A stretch of DNA of 29,915 nucleotides from JAIXRY01 sp031972855. Lineage in GTDB: Bacteria; Patescibacteriota; Minisyncoccia; Phycocordibacterales; UBA9973. Made by a program: the position numbers and the translations under genes. The notes beneath the pieces are model-generated. The model did not search any database. It was not told where the DNA came from and worked only from the letters and a program-made list of their open reading frames with translations. The stretch is from NCBI GenBank assembly GCA_031972855.1, contig DALYDY010000007.1, positions 1-29,915 of the forward strand, written 5' to 3'. This document shows, piece after piece, positions 16,019-23,374 of the stretch. Position 1 is the stretch's first letter; each line of letters begins with the position of its first letter.

Positions 16019-16059
16019 AGTGGGCGATTTTGACCTTTGGTCAAAATCGCCCACTTTTT
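16015..16059. terminator. Strong bidirectional terminator downstream of rseP
   Basis: A 21-bp perfect stem (16015-16035 with 16039-16059) closes on TTT, with A and T runs at the outer ends. It lies 22 bases past the rseP stop on the minus strand. Confidence 0.85.
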
Positions 16060-16081
16060 GCTCTATCATTTTTTATAAAAT

Positions 16082-17146
16082 CTAAAATAAATGTAGGATA
16101 TCTCTAACGGTAACAAAAACCATTAATAATATAAGTATAAGAAATCCACCTCCATTCACAATACCTAGAATTTTTGTAGGAATTTTTCTTCTTACCACAG
16201 TCTCAGACAAAACCATTACAAGTCTTCCTCCATCCAACGCTGGAAAAGGTATTAAATTCATAACAGCAAGATTAATAGAAATCAAAGCAGAAAAAGAAAG
16301 TAAATATCCAAACCCAAATCGAGTAGCGTCTTTTACTGAAGATATAATACCGAGAGGTCCAGATACTTCTGTTTGAGTTTTGTTTTCTCTAAAAGGGCTA
16401 GAAACAATACCTATAAAAGCTTTTATTGTTTGACCAAATAAACTAAATGTTTGCTTAGTCCCAACCACAAGAGATTTTGCAATAGAATATCTCTGCAAAG
16501 AAACTCTATCTAAGGATACGCCCACTAAAGGTAGATTGTTTTCTATAATAGGTTCAATAACAACATCTTTTATTGCACCGCTTCTTTCAACAGACAAATT
16601 AATGCTTTTATTTTTATGAGCTCTAATGAAAGATTGCACATCTTCTGTTGATTTTGGTTTTAAAACATCATTTTCAACAGATATTTCTTTTATAACATCA
16701 CCAGATATAATTCCAGATTTTTCTGCAGGAAAATCTTTTCTAACAGCTGTAACTAAAATTTTTGCATTTGGATCATTTTTAGATGTAGAAGCGAGAAGTC
16801 CTATAGAAAAAGATAGCGAGAATAAAATTATAGCAAGCAATATATTAAACAGAACACCCGCTATAAGAACTAGAGATTTCTTCCACCAAATTTGATTTGC
16901 AAAACTCCTTTGATTTATAGTTCCATCTTCATCACCATTTTGTCCAGGCATTTTTACATAACCACCAAAAGGAAAAAGATTTACACAGTACAAAGTCTCT
17001 CCTATTTGTTTCTTCCAGAGAGTTGGACCAAAACCAAAAGCAAACTCATCAACTTGAATCTTAAAAGCTTTTGCAAAAAGGAAATGCCCAAGCTCATGGA
17101 ACATCACAAGAACAAAAATTATAATTATAAATATTAATGTACTCAT
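16082..17146 (-). CDS. rseP: Site-2 intramembrane metalloprotease RseP
   Basis: A zinc protease that cleaves substrates within the membrane, usually anti-sigma factors or leftover signal peptides. HELGH at residues 17-21 in the first transmembrane span gives the catalytic Glu and two zinc ligands. A PDZ region occupies about 110-205 (ILVTAVRKDFPAEKSGIISGDVIKEIS). NLIPFPALDGGRL near 300 supplies the third ligand (Asp) in the conserved LDG loop, followed by the last span. The length (354) is normal for a single-PDZ member. The gene starts 2 bases after frr ends, so it is the last gene of a minus-strand run mreB, delta-prime, frr, rseP. No anti-sigma gene is nearby, so the substrate cannot be guessed. 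Confidence 0.92.
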   Translation of the reverse strand: MSTLIFIIIIFVLVMFHELGHFLFAKAFKIQVDEFAFGFGPTLWKKQIGETLYCVNLFPFGGYVKMPGQNGDEDGTINQRSFANQIWWKKSLVLIAGVLFNILLAIILFSLSFSIGLLASTSKNDPNAKILVTAVRKDFPAEKSGIISGDVIKEISVENDVLKPKSTEDVQSFIRAHKNKSINLSVERSGAIKDVVIEPIIENNLPLVGVSLDRVSLQRYSIAKSLVVGTKQTFSLFGQTIKAFIGIVSSPFRENKTQTEVSGPLGIISSVKDATRFGFGYLLSFSALISINLAVMNLIPFPALDGGRLVMVLSETVVRRKIPTKILGIVNGGGFLILILLMVFVTVRDILHLF

Positions 17147-17148
17147 AA

Positions 17149-17700
17149 TTATTGATTCATCACTTCTTCCTCTTTTTTATTAAAAAGTGCTTCTAAACTA
17201 TTATTCGTCTCATCAACACATTTTTGAACATCTTCAGCCATTTTGAAACGTTCATCTTCACTTATACCACCCTCTTTTTCTGCTTTCTTTACATCATCCA
17301 TAATACCTTCACGAATCTTTCTAACACTAATACGTGATTCTTCTAATTTTTCTTTAAGAATTTTTACAAGTCTTTGACGGTTTTCTGTTGTAAGCATTGG
17401 AAAATGAGCGCGAAGTCCAGCATCATCAACAGAGACAGATAGTCCTAGATTTGCAGCAGCAATTGCTCTTTCAATATCTTTTATTTGATTTTTATCCCAA
17501 GGAGCAATACGTAGAGTACGAGCGTCTTCTACAGTAACAGAAGCGACGTTTTTAATAGGCATCTTTGAACCATAAGAGTCAACAAAAACACTATCAAGAA
17601 GAAGTGGAGTTGCTCTGCCTGTATGTAATTGACTAAACTCTTTTTCAAGCCATGAAATAGCACCTTTTAAAGATTCTTTTGTTTCTGAAATTGTTATCAT
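17149..17700 (-). CDS. frr: Ribosome recycling factor
   Basis: Frr, with EF-G, splits the post-termination ribosome. The 183-residue product contains the family's hallmark segments: LHTGRATPLLLDSVFVDSYGSKMPIKNVASV, then ARTLRIAPWDKNQIKDIERAI, LTTENRQRLVKILKEKLEESRISVRKIR, and a C-terminal long-helix bundle. The reading frame is open a further 12 codons upstream, but the ATG at 17700 (MITISETKES) gives the normal start and length; the upstream extension is hydrophobic and atypical. It precedes rseP by 2 bases and follows the delta-prime-like gene by about 40 bases. In many bacteria frr sits with tsf and pyrH; here that link is missing. Confidence 0.95.
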   Translation of the reverse strand: MITISETKESLKGAISWLEKEFSQLHTGRATPLLLDSVFVDSYGSKMPIKNVASVTVEDARTLRIAPWDKNQIKDIERAIAAANLGLSVSVDDAGLRAHFPMLTTENRQRLVKILKEKLEESRISVRKIREGIMDDVKKAEKEGGISEDERFKMAEDVQKCVDETNNSLEALFNKKEEEVMNQ

Positions 17701-17740
17701 ATTTAAAAAGTATACTAGAAAAAATCTATTATGCAATTAT

Positions 17741-18367
17741 TTATTGTAGTTTTGGGAGAGAATAGGCTAGAAATTCTAAAATAATTTTAGGAGAAGAGCC
17801 TCTAGTGTGGACTAGAGGTTTTAAAGATATATAAGTTTGAATATCTTCTTTATTTAAAGATTTTTTTTCTTTTAAAATTTGTATAAGAGAATCATAAAAA
17901 TCACTAACTAAAGAACGAGTACTGTCATTATCTTCGTTTTCTTTTAGAAACTTTTCAACAAAAGAGAGTCTTTCTAAGAGATTAAGATTCAAAAAGTTTT
18001 TTGCGTGCTTGGTATGTGTTTTTTCTTTAGGATTTTCTATAATCTGGAATCTAGAGAGAAGTGTCCCGAGTAAATCTTTTTTGTTTGGAATAATAAGAAT
18101 AAATATATAATTATCTTTTGGCTCTTCAAAAAGTTTTAATAGTGCATTTTGAGCTTCTGATTGTATACCAGAAACTGATAAAATATGTACATGATTTTTA
18201 CTCTCTTCTTTTTCAATTGAAGATAATTTTAAATTTCTTGCGTCATCTATACCAAGTACTCCAAAATTTTGTTTAGTAAAATTAAAATCACCAAACTCTG
18301 AAAAATATGAAGTCAAAGATTCTTCGTCTCCTTCAAAAATATATGATCCAGATGTGATTTTTTCCAT
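17741..18367 (-). CDS. holB: DNA polymerase III delta-prime-like subunit, shortened
   Basis: Delta-prime is the rigid stator of the clamp loader and resembles an AAA+ module without ATPase activity. The best mark is SEAQNALLKLFEEPKDNYIFILI at about 70-92, matching the AQNALLKTLEEP box of delta-prime/gamma proteins, followed by LLSRFQI (the usual LSRC/F position). There is no Walker A, and at 208 residues it is only about two thirds of the usual 300-340. It seems to lack the first part of the AAA+ domain and part of the C-terminal domain. It lies 3 bases before the mreB stop side and about 40 bases before frr in the same operon. It could alternatively be a diverged gamma-type fragment, but the frame is clean and not a pseudogene. 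Confidence 0.75.
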   Translation of the reverse strand: MEKITSGSYIFEGDEESLTSYFSEFGDFNFTKQNFGVLGIDDARNLKLSSIEKEESKNHVHILSVSGIQSEAQNALLKLFEEPKDNYIFILIIPNKKDLLGTLLSRFQIIENPKEKTHTKHAKNFLNLNLLERLSFVEKFLKENEDNDSTRSLVSDFYDSLIQILKEKKSLNKEDIQTYISLKPLVHTRGSSPKIILEFLAYSLPKLQ

Positions 18368-18370
18368 AAT

Positions 18371-19384
18371 TTAGATCTTTGAATTAATTGCTTTTTTGTA
18401 TGTATCTAGATGAAGTAAAGCTTCTCCTGTACCTTCAGCAACACAATACAAGGCTCTTTCTGACAGTTTTGCTTTTACTCCTGTTCTTCTATATACAAGC
18501 TCTGGAAAATTGCGGAGTTGGGAAGTACCTCCAGTCATAATAATACCGTGGTCAATAATATCTGAAGCAAGTTCTGGAGGAATTTCTGAAAGAACATCTT
18601 TTATAGCATTTATCATTGTTCGAAGTTCATTATCTATAGCATTTGTAATTTCATTCATTGAAATTGTAATTGTCTTTGGAAGCCCTTCTACATAATCTCT
18701 TCCTTTTACATCTTTTGTTTCATCGTCATCAGTAGGTAATGCTGAGCCTATAGATATTTTTATATCTTCAGCTGTTTTATCTCCAATAGCTAGATTGTAT
18801 GTTTTTTTCATATAATCAATTATTGATTGATCTAGTTTATTTCCAGCACATTTAACAGAAGTACACGCCACAATACCTCCGAGAGATATTACAGCCACAT
18901 CTATTGTACCTCCTCCAATATCAACAACCATATAACCTTTTGATTCGTGTATCGGAATACCTGCACCAATAGCAGCAAGTATTGGCTCTTTTACTACATA
19001 TGCATTACGTGCTCCAGCTCTGATAGCTGCTTCAATTACCGCGCGACGCTCTGTAGAAGTTACTCCAGCTGGAACAGATATCAAAACGTCTGGCTTTACA
19101 ATGCTCCATTTTTTGAGAGCTTTTGTAATAAAATATCGAAGCATTGCTTCTGTAACACGATAGTCAGCTATAACGCCGTCTTTCATTGGACGATAAGCTG
19201 CAATTGTGTCTGGAGTCTTCCCTATCATATCTTTTGCCTCATTGCCAATAGCAAGAATTCTATTGTCTTGTAATGATACAGCGACAACAGAAGGCTCGTT
19301 TACAACAATCCCTTTTCCAGGCAAAAAAACAAGAGTGTTTGCTGTTCCAAGATCTATTCCAATTTTTTTAGAGAAAAAACTCAT
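18371..19384 (-). CDS. mreB: Rod-shape-determining actin homologue MreB
   Basis: MreB forms membrane-attached filaments that guide peptidoglycan synthesis. The 337-residue product has the actin-fold ATP site: IGIDLGTANTLVFL at about 9-22 (phosphate 1), YMVVDIGGGTIDVAVISLGG at about 150-169 (phosphate 2) and HGIIMTGGTSQLRNFPELV at about 280-298 (adenosine). The N-terminal MSFFSKKIG supplies a short hydrophobic membrane anchor. An open extension of eight codons upstream exists (MLYYFYLF), but the ATG at 19384 gives the conserved start. It is the first gene of the minus-strand cluster, followed after 3 bases by the delta-prime gene. No mreC or mreD is seen next to it. Confidence 0.95.
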   Translation of the reverse strand: MSFFSKKIGIDLGTANTLVFLPGKGIVVNEPSVVAVSLQDNRILAIGNEAKDMIGKTPDTIAAYRPMKDGVIADYRVTEAMLRYFITKALKKWSIVKPDVLISVPAGVTSTERRAVIEAAIRAGARNAYVVKEPILAAIGAGIPIHESKGYMVVDIGGGTIDVAVISLGGIVACTSVKCAGNKLDQSIIDYMKKTYNLAIGDKTAEDIKISIGSALPTDDDETKDVKGRDYVEGLPKTITISMNEITNAIDNELRTMINAIKDVLSEIPPELASDIIDHGIIMTGGTSQLRNFPELVYRRTGVKAKLSERALYCVAEGTGEALLHLDTYKKAINSKI

Positions 19385-19398
19385 AAATAAGTAAAAAT

Positions 19399-19404
19399 AG
19401 TATA
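19399..19404 (-). promoter_or_regulatory. -10 box of the mreB operon
   Basis: TATACT on the minus strand lies 14 bases upstream of the mreB ATG. No convincing -35 is visible at the right distance. Confidence 0.4.
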
Positions 19405-19499
19405 ACACAAAATAAAAAGGCTGTTAGTATGGTCTAAAATTATAAAAAATATTGCATTTACAAAACAATCAAAAAGTAATATGCTTCTAAAAAAAGCAT

Positions 19500-19958
19500 A
19501 TGGAAAAATTAATATTATGGTTCCTGCGCATATGGCGCACAAACACTGGTTCAATAGTAGAAAAAGATGGGTTTATTGAATTTATAATAAAACTCAAAGA
19601 TGATCAGTATTACTCAGGGGTATTATTACCAATTCACAGAAGAGATACTGACAATTTCATTAAAGATGGAGGATTGAGACCTCCTTCAGAAAAAGATGCA
19701 GAGCACATACTAAACTATTGTTGGTGTGTGTTATGTAAAAATAAAGGACAAATATTTTTACCAAAAAAAGGCTTCCCAAAAGAAGATGATTCTGAAAACT
19801 TTTTTTTAATAAGAAAAGAAGGAGTTATTGATACAGAAAAAGTATTAAATGATGAATTCATTTCTTTAAGAAATTTTATTCATAACAAGAAAAATATTTT
19901 AGGTAGTTCTTTAACACCAGAAACTTACTACATACTCACAGAACCAGAACCGCTTTAG
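19500..19958 (+). CDS. Protein of unknown function (152 aa)
   Basis: A soluble protein with a short basic, aromatic start (MEKLILWFLRIWRTNTG), strand-like pieces (GFIEFIIKLKDDQYYSGVLLPIHRR), two close cysteines (CWCVLC at about 74-79, possibly metal or redox active), and a helical C-terminus. No family is recognised. The start codon lies in the right arm of an 8-bp hairpin (19479-19486 with 19494-19501). This could hide it in mRNA, but a possible promoter (TTTACA 19457-19462, TATGCT 19480-19485) would start transcription after the left arm. A clear terminator follows. It stands as its own unit between mreB and rel. Confidence 0.7.
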   Translation: MEKLILWFLRIWRTNTGSIVEKDGFIEFIIKLKDDQYYSGVLLPIHRRDTDNFIKDGGLRPPSEKDAEHILNYCWCVLCKNKGQIFLPKKGFPKEDDSENFFLIRKEGVIDTEKVLNDEFISLRNFIHNKKNILGSSLTPETYYILTEPEPL

Positions 19959-19984
19959 TCTCCCTCTTTGGGAGACTTTTTTTC
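19957..19984 (+). terminator. Intrinsic terminator of the 152-residue gene
   Basis: Arms 19957-19964 and 19970-19977 pair over 8 bp around a 5-base loop, followed by a T-rich run. The left arm overlaps the stop codon. Confidence 0.8.
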
Positions 19985-20007
19985 TTTTCTTTTTAACAAA
20001 TCTATCG

Positions 20008-20013
20008 CATACT
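20008..20013 (+). promoter_or_regulatory. -10 box of rel, 6 bases from the ATG
   Basis: CATACT lies 6 bases before the ATG at 20020, the same spacing as for parB and the SDH_sah-like gene. The -35 is poor. Confidence 0.4.
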
Positions 20014-20019
20014 AGAACA

Positions 20020-21492
20020 ATGGTAGAAAACTGTAATATTGAAGAAATTTTTAATCTTGCTCCACATCTTGATGAAAAAGATAAAAAAATAATAACTAAA
20101 GCTTACGACTTGGCAGAAAAAGCACATGATGGACAGATGCGTGGTTCTGGTGAACCATATTTCACACACGCATTTGCTGTAGCAAAAAATCTCGCAGAAT
20201 TCAATATGGATGCTCGTACTATAGCTGCAGGTCTGATGCACGATGTACTTGAAGATACAGATATAAGTGAAGATGAAATGCAGGCAATATTTGGAGAAGA
20301 AATTGTTTTTCTTGTTAATGGAGTTACAAAACTTGGTAAACTAAAGTATCAAGGTCGCGAAAGACACGTAGAGAGTCTTCGTAAGTTTTTTATTGCAATG
20401 GCCGAAGATATACGCGTACTAATGATCAAACTTGCAGACCGTCTTCATAATGTATCAACTCTTGAGGGTGTACGACCTGAAAAAAGAGGGCGTATAGCAA
20501 AAGAAACTCTTGAAGTTCACGCGGCTCTTGCTGGACGTCTTGGTATGGGAAAACTCAAAGGTCTTCTTGAGGATTACTCATTTAAATATGCATTTCCAAA
20601 AGAATGGGATGAAACAGACCTGCTAATAAAAGAAAATGTTGGTGACGCACAAAAAAGCTTAGAGTCTGTTAGAAAAGATTTGGATGAAGCTTTAAAGACT
20701 TTTGGTATAAAAGAATACAAACTAGACCAGAGAGTAAAGCATCATTATAGTCTCTATCAAAAACTAAAAAAATATAAAGGTGAAAAAACAAAAATTTATG
20801 ATATTGTTGCACTTCGCGTACAAGTCTCAAATATTGCTGATTGTTATCAAGTGTTTGGAATAGTTCATGGACTATGGAAGCCAATGCCTGGTCGTATAAA
20901 AGACTATATAGCTCTCCCAAAACCAAATGGATATCAATCACTCCATACAACAGTGGCAACAGAGTATGGTGTAGCTGAAATACAAATAAGAACATTTGGT
21001 ATGCATCAAGAAGCAGACTTCGGTATTGCATCTCACTTGATGTACAAAGAAACTGGAGGAAGTGGACAACAACTTCGTACTCCAAAGAAACTTGAATGGA
21101 TAAATGATTTAAAAGAACTACAAAAAATAGTTTCTGAGCCAGGAAGTTTCTTGGAAGAACTTCGAATGGATTTTTTCAAAAATAGAATATTTATTTTTAC
21201 TCCAAAAGGAGACGTTATAGATTTACCAGAAGATTCTTGTCCTATTGATGTTGCTTATACTATTCACTCAGGAATTGGGGATGTAATGACAGGCGCAAAA
21301 GTAAATGGAAAATTTTCATCTCTTGATATAAAACTAAAGAATGGAGACTTGGTGGAAATTATGACAGGAAAAAATGGCAAACCCGCAAGTAAGTGGCTTG
21401 ATTATGTAAAAACAACAATGGCAAAAAAACATATAAAATTATATCTTGCAGAACACGGAGATTTTATTGATAGATTTAAATATAAAAAATAA
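20020..21492 (+). CDS. rel: RelA/SpoT-family (p)ppGpp synthetase/hydrolase, short form (490 aa)
   Basis: The enzyme makes and breaks the alarmone (p)ppGpp. The N-terminal HD hydrolase domain has H50 in YFTHAFAVA, H74-D75 and E78-D79 in MHDVLEDT, and MIKLADRLHNV at about 137-147, so hydrolysis is probably intact. The synthetase domain (about 225-345) has KTKIYDIVALRVQV, GRIKDYIALPKPNGYQSLHTTV and EIQIRTFGMHQEADFGIASH. A TGS domain (about 390-450, IFIFTPKGDVIDLP ... VNGKFSSLDIKLKNGDLVEIMTG) closes the protein. It stops about 250 residues before the usual end, lacking the helical, zinc-finger and ACT/RRM parts that let Rel sense the stalled ribosome. Control by uncharged tRNA may therefore be altered. 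A perfect 18-bp terminator follows. Confidence 0.93.
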   Translation: MVENCNIEEIFNLAPHLDEKDKKIITKAYDLAEKAHDGQMRGSGEPYFTHAFAVAKNLAEFNMDARTIAAGLMHDVLEDTDISEDEMQAIFGEEIVFLVNGVTKLGKLKYQGRERHVESLRKFFIAMAEDIRVLMIKLADRLHNVSTLEGVRPEKRGRIAKETLEVHAALAGRLGMGKLKGLLEDYSFKYAFPKEWDETDLLIKENVGDAQKSLESVRKDLDEALKTFGIKEYKLDQRVKHHYSLYQKLKKYKGEKTKIYDIVALRVQVSNIADCYQVFGIVHGLWKPMPGRIKDYIALPKPNGYQSLHTTVATEYGVAEIQIRTFGMHQEADFGIASHLMYKETGGSGQQLRTPKKLEWINDLKELQKIVSEPGSFLEELRMDFFKNRIFIFTPKGDVIDLPEDSCPIDVAYTIHSGIGDVMTGAKVNGKFSSLDIKLKNGDLVEIMTGKNGKPASKWLDYVKTTMAKKHIKLYLAEHGDFIDRFKYKK

Positions 21493-21511
21493 TTAATTTT
21501 TTATATTTAAT

Positions 21512-21550
21512 AAAATGCCGTTATTTTCCAAAGGAAAATAACGGCATTTT
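21512..21550. terminator. Terminator of rel
   Basis: An 18-bp perfect stem (21512-21529 with 21533-21550) with AAA loop and T-ended right arm lies 19 bases past the rel stop. Confidence 0.85.
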
Positions 21551-21578
21551 GATACTTTACAAACATATTACAAAATAC

Positions 21579-21606
21579 TTGACAAATATTTTGTATCTGC
21601 TATACT
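21579..21606 (+). promoter_or_regulatory. Strong promoter of the first candidate small RNA
   Basis: A perfect TTGACA (21579-21584) and TATACT (21601-21606) are 16 bases apart, with TGC just before the -10 (extended -10). It is among the best sigma70-like promoters in the window, yet no normal protein gene follows. Confidence 0.75.
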
Positions 21607-21612
21607 AGTACC

Positions 21613-21895
21613 AGATATGAAAACATCAATAAGTTTTCGTGGAGGAGGATCTAGGATCTTACCTCTAGCCCAAAAGGGCAAAAAAATATATTAAAAACGG
21701 TACCAGCCGGTGCCAGGAATTTTACGGTAAGTAAACTTCCTGGCACCAAAAAAAAGAAAAAAATGAGACATAAAAAATCTCGCGCAGAACACCCGACTTA
21801 GCTCGGTAACTGCTAAATTTATCTAATTTAAATCCCCGCCCATCGGCTACGCCTCCATTTTTGGAATTGCGAATGCCACGTGGTGGGGATTTTAT
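21613..21895 (+). ncRNA. Candidate structured RNA of about 280 bases
   Basis: The expected transcript has a tight GCCC-AAAA-GGGC hairpin (21668-21679). A long hairpin occupies 21709-21747: 11 perfect base pairs, one mismatch and 5 more pairs around GGTAA. A closing stem (21830-21837 with 21885-21892) is followed by a T-rich stretch. I looked for the cores of tmRNA, RNase P RNA, SRP RNA and common riboswitches and found none. It may be a lineage-specific small RNA. Its true 3' end is uncertain. Confidence 0.5.
21617..21694 (+). CDS. Possible leader peptide (25 aa)
   Basis: The first ATG of the transcript, about 4 bases from the predicted start, opens a 25-codon frame (MKTSISFRGGGSRILPL ... 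KIY) that ends in TAA before the long hairpin. It may be a leader peptide, or the RNA may be noncoding. No homologue is recognised. A 12-codon frame further along (from ATG 21763) is equally undecided. Confidence 0.25.
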   Translation: MKTSISFRGGGSRILPLAQKGKKIY

Positions 21896-21904
21896 GCTTT
21901 TACT

Positions 21905-21932
21905 TTGACAATTTAAATGGAAAGTATACGAT
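21905..21932 (+). promoter_or_regulatory. Promoter of the second candidate small RNA
   Basis: A perfect TTGACA (21905-21910) is followed after 16 bases by TACGAT (21927-21932). An alternative -10, TATACG at 21925, would leave only 14 bases of spacing. Confidence 0.5.
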
Positions 21933-21938
21933 TAATAT

Positions 21939-22037
21939 TGAGCAACATTTTTTCAAGCTTATGTTGTTTCTTGTTCTTAATTTTTTTAAAGTCGTTCTCT
22001 ATTTTCAGTCATGTGTTTCTAGGGAGCGGCTTTTTCT
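21939..22037 (+). ncRNA. Candidate small RNA of about 100 bases with terminator
   Basis: Downstream of the second promoter are a 6-bp hairpin (21943-21948 with 21961-21966) and a 12-bp stem with three G-U wobbles valid only on the plus strand (21988-21999 with 22022-22033). A T-rich tail, typical of an intrinsic terminator, follows. No reading frame is present. Confidence 0.45.
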
Positions 22038-22065
22038 TTTTTGAATAGAAAAAATACAGAATACA

Positions 22066-22102
22066 AAAATGCGGTGCGACCCTTCGGGTCGCACCGCATT
22101 TT
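22066..22102. terminator. Terminator of parB
   Basis: A 17-bp perfect stem (22066-22082 with 22086-22102) with a TTC loop and A/T ends lies 15 bases past the parB stop on the minus strand. Confidence 0.85.
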
Positions 22103-22117
22103 ATCTAACTTTAATTT

Positions 22118-23167
22118 CTACAAAGAGAAGTTTTTCAAATTATACAAATCTGGATCTTCTTCTGCTTCTTTTACTTCTTCTTTTGATCTATCATCCAAGA
22201 AAGATGTTTCGTTTTCCAAATCACTCTCTATATCTTTATGTTCTTCACTTAGAGTCTCACCTTCTTCATTTTTTAGTTTATCTTTTTCTTCTTTCATCTG
22301 AATATAATTATTCATCATATCGTCAGGTCTCTTAATTCCATTCTCGTTTGATTTGAGTGAATCAAGAATAGTTTTCAAATCTTCATTTGAGAAAAAATCG
22401 ATTGTGATCTTCCCTCCTACATCACCTTTTTGAATATGAACGCGAGTACCGAGAGTCTCTTGAAGCATTTCTTCTATTTCAGACATTTCAGGATCTGGCA
22501 TATATTCTTTCTTGCGAACTTTATCATAAGCAATCTTACGAGCAATACGTTCAGCTTCACGAACGGTAATCTTACGAATTACAATCTCCTTAAAAAGAAC
22601 CATTTGTTCTTCTGGACGACCTGAGAGCATAAGTATTGGGCGAGTGTGTCCTTCAGAAATTTTTCCTGCAGAAAGTCCGTTCAAAATTTCTTCTGGGAGA
22701 GCAAGGAGGCGAAGCGTATTTGAAACGTATTCACGACTCTTACCCATCTTGGCGCCTATTTGACCATGAGTAAATTTGAATTCTTCAGCAAGCTTATGAA
22801 AAGCTCTTGCACGTTCTACAGCGTTCAAATCTTCACGTTGGAGGTTCTCAATGATAGCAAGCTCAAGCTTCGCCATATTATCGTCCCCAATACGTATAAC
22901 AACAGGTACTTGAGTAAGACCTGCGAGCTTAGAAGCACGAAGACGACGTTCTCCTGCAATGAGTTCATACTCTGTAGTCATTCCTCCATCATCCAAATCT
23001 TTCTCAACACGAGAAACTGTGAGAGGTTGAAGTATTCCATATGTACGAATTGAGTCAGCAAGGTCTTTTAATTTTGCTTCTTCGAATTCACGACGAGGTT
23101 GGAAAGGATTTGGTTTGATGCGATCTACATCTATCCAGAAAATTGAGTTTGAATACAGTTGTGACAT
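22118..23167 (-). CDS. parB: Chromosome-partitioning protein ParB
   Basis: ParB is a CTP-dependent clamp that loads at parS sites and spreads to organise the origin for ParA. The 349-residue product has NPFQPRREF at 20-28, LADSIRTYGILQPLTV at about 36-51 and GERRLRASKLAG at about 72-83 (the CTP-binding core). The HTH region is at about 115-165 (LNAVERARAFHKLAEEF ... GQIGAKMGKSREYVSNTLRLL). The usual C-terminal dimer domain is replaced or followed by a very acidic tail (about 290-345, with EEKDKLKNEEGETLSEEHK). No parA is adjacent and no good parS was found. The -10 box TATACT (23174-23179) lies 6 bases from the ATG, so the mRNA is predicted leaderless. Confidence 0.92.
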   Translation of the reverse strand: MSQLYSNSIFWIDVDRIKPNPFQPRREFEEAKLKDLADSIRTYGILQPLTVSRVEKDLDDGGMTTEYELIAGERRLRASKLAGLTQVPVVIRIGDDNMAKLELAIIENLQREDLNAVERARAFHKLAEEFKFTHGQIGAKMGKSREYVSNTLRLLALPEEILNGLSAGKISEGHTRPILMLSGRPEEQMVLFKEIVIRKITVREAERIARKIAYDKVRKKEYMPDPEMSEIEEMLQETLGTRVHIQKGDVGGKITIDFFSNEDLKTILDSLKSNENGIKRPDDMMNNYIQMKEEKDKLKNEEGETLSEEHKDIESDLENETSFLDDRSKEEVKEAEEDPDLYNLKNFSL

Positions 23168-23173
23168 AGGATT

Positions 23174-23179
23174 AGTATA
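23174..23179 (-). promoter_or_regulatory. -10 box of parB, predicted leaderless start
   Basis: TATACT on the minus strand is exactly 6 bases before the ATG. Only a T run lies at the -35 position. Confidence 0.5.
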
Positions 23180-23204
23180 GCGTATTTTCCCTTCTTAAAA
23201 AATG

Positions 23205-23232
23205 TTGAATTTGTGGGGATTTTTGGTATACT
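23205..23232 (+). promoter_or_regulatory. Promoter of the tRNA-Leu leader
   Basis: TTGAAT (23205-23210) and TATACT (23227-23232) are 16 bases apart, with the extended element TGG before the -10. Transcription would begin near 23239 and include the tRNA-like hairpin and tRNA-Leu. Confidence 0.6.
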
Positions 23233-23253
23233 GTGAAAGTTAGATAATAGTAT

Positions 23254-23324
23254 TGCCGGAGTGGATAAAAAGTGAACTGCTTCACGTTTTATCCGAATAA
23301 AATGAGGTGGCCGACACTCCGGCA
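23254..23324 (+). ncRNA. tRNA-Leu-like structured element in the tRNA-Leu leader
   Basis: The ends pair over 10 bp (23254-23263 with 23315-23324), and this stem carries the acceptor sequence of tRNA-Leu: GCCGGAGTGG at the 5' side and CTCCGGCA at the 3' side. Inside is a second long hairpin (23264-23276 with 23281-23293, 12 pairs and one mismatch). The middle has no D, anticodon or T arm, so it is not a tRNA. It could be a tRNA relic, a processing substrate or a regulatory leader. Confidence 0.6.
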
Positions 23325-23374
23325 TTGTGTTATTGTGTAAACAATAACTAAAAATACGCAGTATATTTTTAATT

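Noticed and set aside
19479..19501. Hairpin hiding the start codon of the 152-residue gene as a thermosensor
   Set aside because: The likely -10 box overlaps the left arm, so the arm would not be in the transcript; the pairing is probably chance.
21876..21883. CCACGTGG near parB as a possible parS site
   Set aside because: Only the central CACGTG matches the parS consensus; the outer GTTTC/GAAAC arms are absent, and the bases belong to a stem of the candidate RNA.
21613..22037. tmRNA or RNase P RNA between rel and parB
   Set aside because: No tRNA-like ends with a TTCGA T loop, no tag frame ending in ALAA, and no GAGGAAAGTCC core of RNase P were found.
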